This document shows, piece by piece, positions 62,037 through 64,000 of a DNA stretch of 64,000 nt (position 1 is its first letter; each line of letters begins with the position of its first letter). The notes beneath the pieces were generated by a model. The model saw nothing but the letters and a program-made list of their open reading frames with translations, was not told where the DNA came from and ran no database searches. Source of the DNA: Nostoc cf. commune SO-36 (lineage in GTDB: Bacteria > Cyanobacteriota > Cyanobacteriia > Cyanobacteriales > Nostocaceae); contig NZ_AP025732.1 of NCBI RefSeq assembly GCF_023734775.1, forward strand, positions 372,001 through 436,000, written 5' to 3'. A program made the position numbers and the translations under genes.

Positions 62037-62888
62037 TTATTGAGCATCTTTACGACGCACAAAGGGTAGAAGGTCTTCTAAAATCGCCTCGTGGTAGTGT
62101 TCTTGAGGATAATGCCCGACGTTATTAAGTTTTATTAATTCGCTATTTGGTGCGTAATTAGCAAAGGTTTCGGCAATGTCTACAGGTAGCCAAGGGTCAA
62201 TCATACCCCATTGAATCAGAATTGGTTGTTGCCATTCTTTAAAGCCAGATTGTATTTCTGTCATGGCTGAATCAAGTTGTAAATTGCGAATACTTGACAA
62301 GAGACTCCGACCAGATGAAGAACTTTTCAAAAATGGTTTTCGATAAATATCTAAATCTTTATCCTCGATGCGATAACGGCTTCCACTTTCTAGCGTTCGA
62401 TCAACTAATAGGGGGTCTTGGGTCATGACTTCACCTGCCAAAGGTAAACCCATTTGTTTAATTTTCCAGGGTAATTTGGCAGCAGTTGAAATTGGTGTGT
62501 TTAAAATAACTAAATTGGCAATTTGTTCTGGATGACGCAAGGCATATTGTAGCCCTACAGAACCTAAAAAGCCTTGTACAACTAAAGAAAAATGTTCAAG
62601 TTCTAGCGCTTTAATAAATCCTTCTAAAGCTGTAATAAAAGCATCGGGAGTGTAAGCAAAATCTCGTTTTTCTGGTTTTGCAGAAAAGCCGTAACCAATC
62701 CAATCTGGAGCGATCGCTCTTGTACCTTGATTCGCCAAAGCAGGTATAATATGACGCCAACTGTAACTTTGTGAAACTAAGCCGTGTAGCAACAACACAG
62801 GCGCTAAGTCACTTCTGCCGATTGGTAAAGATTCCCGATAAAACCATTCCAGTGAATCTACATTGATTTTATGTTCTGTTATTGACAC
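62037..62888 (-). CDS. Alpha/beta hydrolase-fold protein without a canonical nucleophile
   Basis: The 283-residue protein has the fold throughout: VLLLHGLVSQSYSWRHIIP with the oxyanion HG, APDWIGYGFSAKP, a cap domain, LIQWGMIDPWLPV with the acid Asp, and the catalytic-type His in NVGHYPQEHYHE. At the nucleophile elbow, where GxSxG or GxDxG is expected, the sequence is LVVQGFLGSVGL, so Phe stands in place of Ser or Asp. It may be non-hydrolytic or use another mechanism. I recall similar cyanobacterial sequences with the same elbow, so this may be a conserved subfamily rather than a mutation. Confidence 0.8.
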   Translation of the reverse strand: MSITEHKINVDSLEWFYRESLPIGRSDLAPVLLLHGLVSQSYSWRHIIPALANQGTRAIAPDWIGYGFSAKPEKRDFAYTPDAFITALEGFIKALELEHFSLVVQGFLGSVGLQYALRHPEQIANLVILNTPISTAAKLPWKIKQMGLPLAGEVMTQDPLLVDRTLESGSRYRIEDKDLDIYRKPFLKSSSSGRSLLSSIRNLQLDSAMTEIQSGFKEWQQPILIQWGMIDPWLPVDIAETFANYAPNSELIKLNNVGHYPQEHYHEAILEDLLPFVRRKDAQ

Positions 62889-62902
62889 GCTATATTCCTA
62901 TG

Positions 62903-63070
62903 ATTGGGCATTGGGCATTGGGCATTGGGAATTGGGCATTGGGCATGGGGCATTGGGCATGGGGCATTGGGCATGGCTGAAGAATCAATAGTTCTTCTTC
63001 CCCTGCTCCCCCTGCCTCCCCTGCTTCCTCTGCTTCCTCTGCTCCCTCATCCCCCTACTCCCGACTCCCC
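62903..63070. repeat. Heptamer and pyrimidine-rich tandem repeats
   Basis: About nine copies of attgggc/atggggc (62903-62976) are followed by ctcccctgct-type repeats (63000-63070). The latter run into the 3' end of the next gene and supply its last residues. Plus-strand frames here are low-complexity artefacts. Confidence 0.85.
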
Positions 63071-64000
63071 ACTCCCCATTCCCTGAAAAGTAATCATCTC
63101 ACAAATCGCATAAGCTGTGGCGGGTGCTAGTAAAACGCCGTTGCGATAGTGTCCGGTAGCTAGGAGGACATTATTAAACCCTGGTAACTTGCCAATAACT
63201 GGTGCTGGCCGTCCTTCTGGGCGGGGACGTAACCCCGACCAAGTGCGGAGAATAGTTGCTGTGGCTAATTCTGGGCAAAATGCGATCGCTTGTTCTCTAA
63301 CAGATTCCAGCAGTTCTTGATTTGGCGGAATCTCATTGCCATTACTCGGAAATTCCACTGTTGCACCTACCCAATAATCTCCACCACCCACAGGAACAAT
63401 ATGGACATCGTTACCCGTTATCGCTGGCTGGAAGTCAGGATTACCTAACGCATGCCCCAGACGCATTTGCAACGCTTGCCCAAGCACAGGGCGGATATCA
63501 ACCATCTGATTTAATTTTGCCGTCAGTGGTGTTGAACCTAGCCCTGCCGCAATTACAAACCAATCACCCGCTATTTTTCCTTCTGAAGTCTCAAGTTGAT
63601 GGCAAAATTGGGAAGAAAATTCAGGTGTTGAGGTTGGGGCATCCAAAACAGTCACGCCAAATTTGAAAGTTACCCCATTTTGCTGGGCAGCCTCAACTAA
63701 AGCTAACGTCAGGGCTGTTGGATCGATTTGGCGGTCTTGCGGAGAATAGACAGCGCCAGTAATTTTTTCGTGATTAATTTGAGGACAGATATTCTCAAGT
63801 TTAGCCGTATCCCATATTTCTAAATGCCAGCCTTGAGAGTGGCGAATTTCTATGAGTTTTTCCCATGCTGAAATCCCCTCTAGAGAAGGGGAGGAATCAG
63901 ACAAAAGCATGAGAATTCCCTGACGATTAAAAGGAATTTTGCGACCTGTTAAAGCTTCTAATTCAGGAATCAAGGTTTCATAGCGTTGGATGCTAGTTTG
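63047..64000 (-). CDS. thiO: FAD-dependent glycine oxidase ThiO-like, C-terminal part
   Basis: The frame is open to the window edge at 64000, so the N-terminal FAD-binding Rossmann motif lies outside. About 318 residues remain. They have the DAO-family pattern: KITGAVYSPQDRQIDPTALT, DWFVIAAGLGS, VLGQALQMRL, VPVGGGDYWVGATVE, TWSGLRPRPEGRPAPVIGKL and LLATGHYRNGVLLAPATA. ThiO oxidises glycine to the iminoglycine used in thiamine thiazole synthesis; cyanobacterial forms are sometimes fused to thiG, which cannot be judged here. The last 12 residues (FQGMGSGESGVGG) are encoded by repeat DNA and probably extend the original C-terminus. Confidence 0.87.
   Translation of the reverse strand, partial: QTSIQRYETLIPELEALTGRKIPFNRQGILMLLSDSSPSLEGISAWEKLIEIRHSQGWHLEIWDTAKLENICPQINHEKITGAVYSPQDRQIDPTALTLALVEAAQQNGVTFKFGVTVLDAPTSTPEFSSQFCHQLETSEGKIAGDWFVIAAGLGSTPLTAKLNQMVDIRPVLGQALQMRLGHALGNPDFQPAITGNDVHIVPVGGGDYWVGATVEFPSNGNEIPPNQELLESVREQAIAFCPELATATILRTWSGLRPRPEGRPAPVIGKLPGFNNVLLATGHYRNGVLLAPATAYAICEMITFQGMGSGESGVGG

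Overview
The window looks like chromosomal DNA of a filamentous, probably heterocyst-forming cyanobacterium of the Nostoc/Anabaena group. Evidence seen directly: photosystem I subunit PsaD, an orange carotenoid protein, a sucrose synthase of the SusA type, several cyanobacteria-restricted families (DUF2605, DUF2973, DUF1823, DUF4359), dense HIP1 octamers (gcgatcgc), heptameric short tandem repeats and many short dispersed palindromes between and sometimes inside genes. No phage, plasmid or CRISPR locus is visible.

Layout. 0-10 kb: the 3' end of ilvD, an ARMT1/DUF89 protein, a small EamA transporter, a large AAA-type ATPase with a double WD40 propeller (last blade out of frame), an MscS channel and a frame-broken Rieske (PAO-like) oxygenase. 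10-19 kb: a TerB-like protein, a frame-broken secreted repeat protein, thrS, the DUF2605/DUF2973 pair and a DICT-GAF histidine kinase. 19-24.6 kb: psaD, trpE, ocp and a pentapeptide-repeat protein. 24.8-28.9 kb: a putative defence patch (AIPR, Uma2, and a large unknown protein with a restriction-enzyme-like N-terminus). 29-36 kb: purS/purQ, a Fur-family regulator, two overlapping toxin-antitoxin modules (one decayed), NfeD/SPFH and a membrane-anchored PP2C phosphatase.

36.7-41.7 kb is the most striking part: a tightly packed operon of an N-terminal-domain/STAND NTPase, a short helical frame overlapping a 14-repeat WD40 propeller in the -1 frame, and a second STAND-like NTPase. The WD40 units are almost identical 126-bp DNA repeats differing at a few codons, the pattern of rapidly diversifying recognition receptors. 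The helical frame and the propeller meet exactly at an A-AAA-AAG slippery heptamer.

41.8-64 kb: a radical-SAM activase, siroheme/cobalamin genes (cbiX and cobA) split by a TnpB-only insertion sequence, tRNA-His, an ICMT-like membrane protein, then a carbohydrate group (sucrose synthase, ROK glucokinase, a frame-broken GH13 enzyme), a creatininase-family protein, DAHP synthase, acylphosphatase, a twice frame-broken agmatinase, a peptidoglycan-binding protein, an orphan TnpB-type insertion-sequence end (possible omega RNA) abutting hemJ, an alpha/beta hydrolase without a nucleophile, and the 3' part of a ThiO-like oxidase.

Six loci carry single-base frame breaks, several in homopolymers. They could be sequencing errors, genuine decay or, for the WD40 operon, programmed frameshifting. 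Family names come from motif recognition by eye; no database search was possible.
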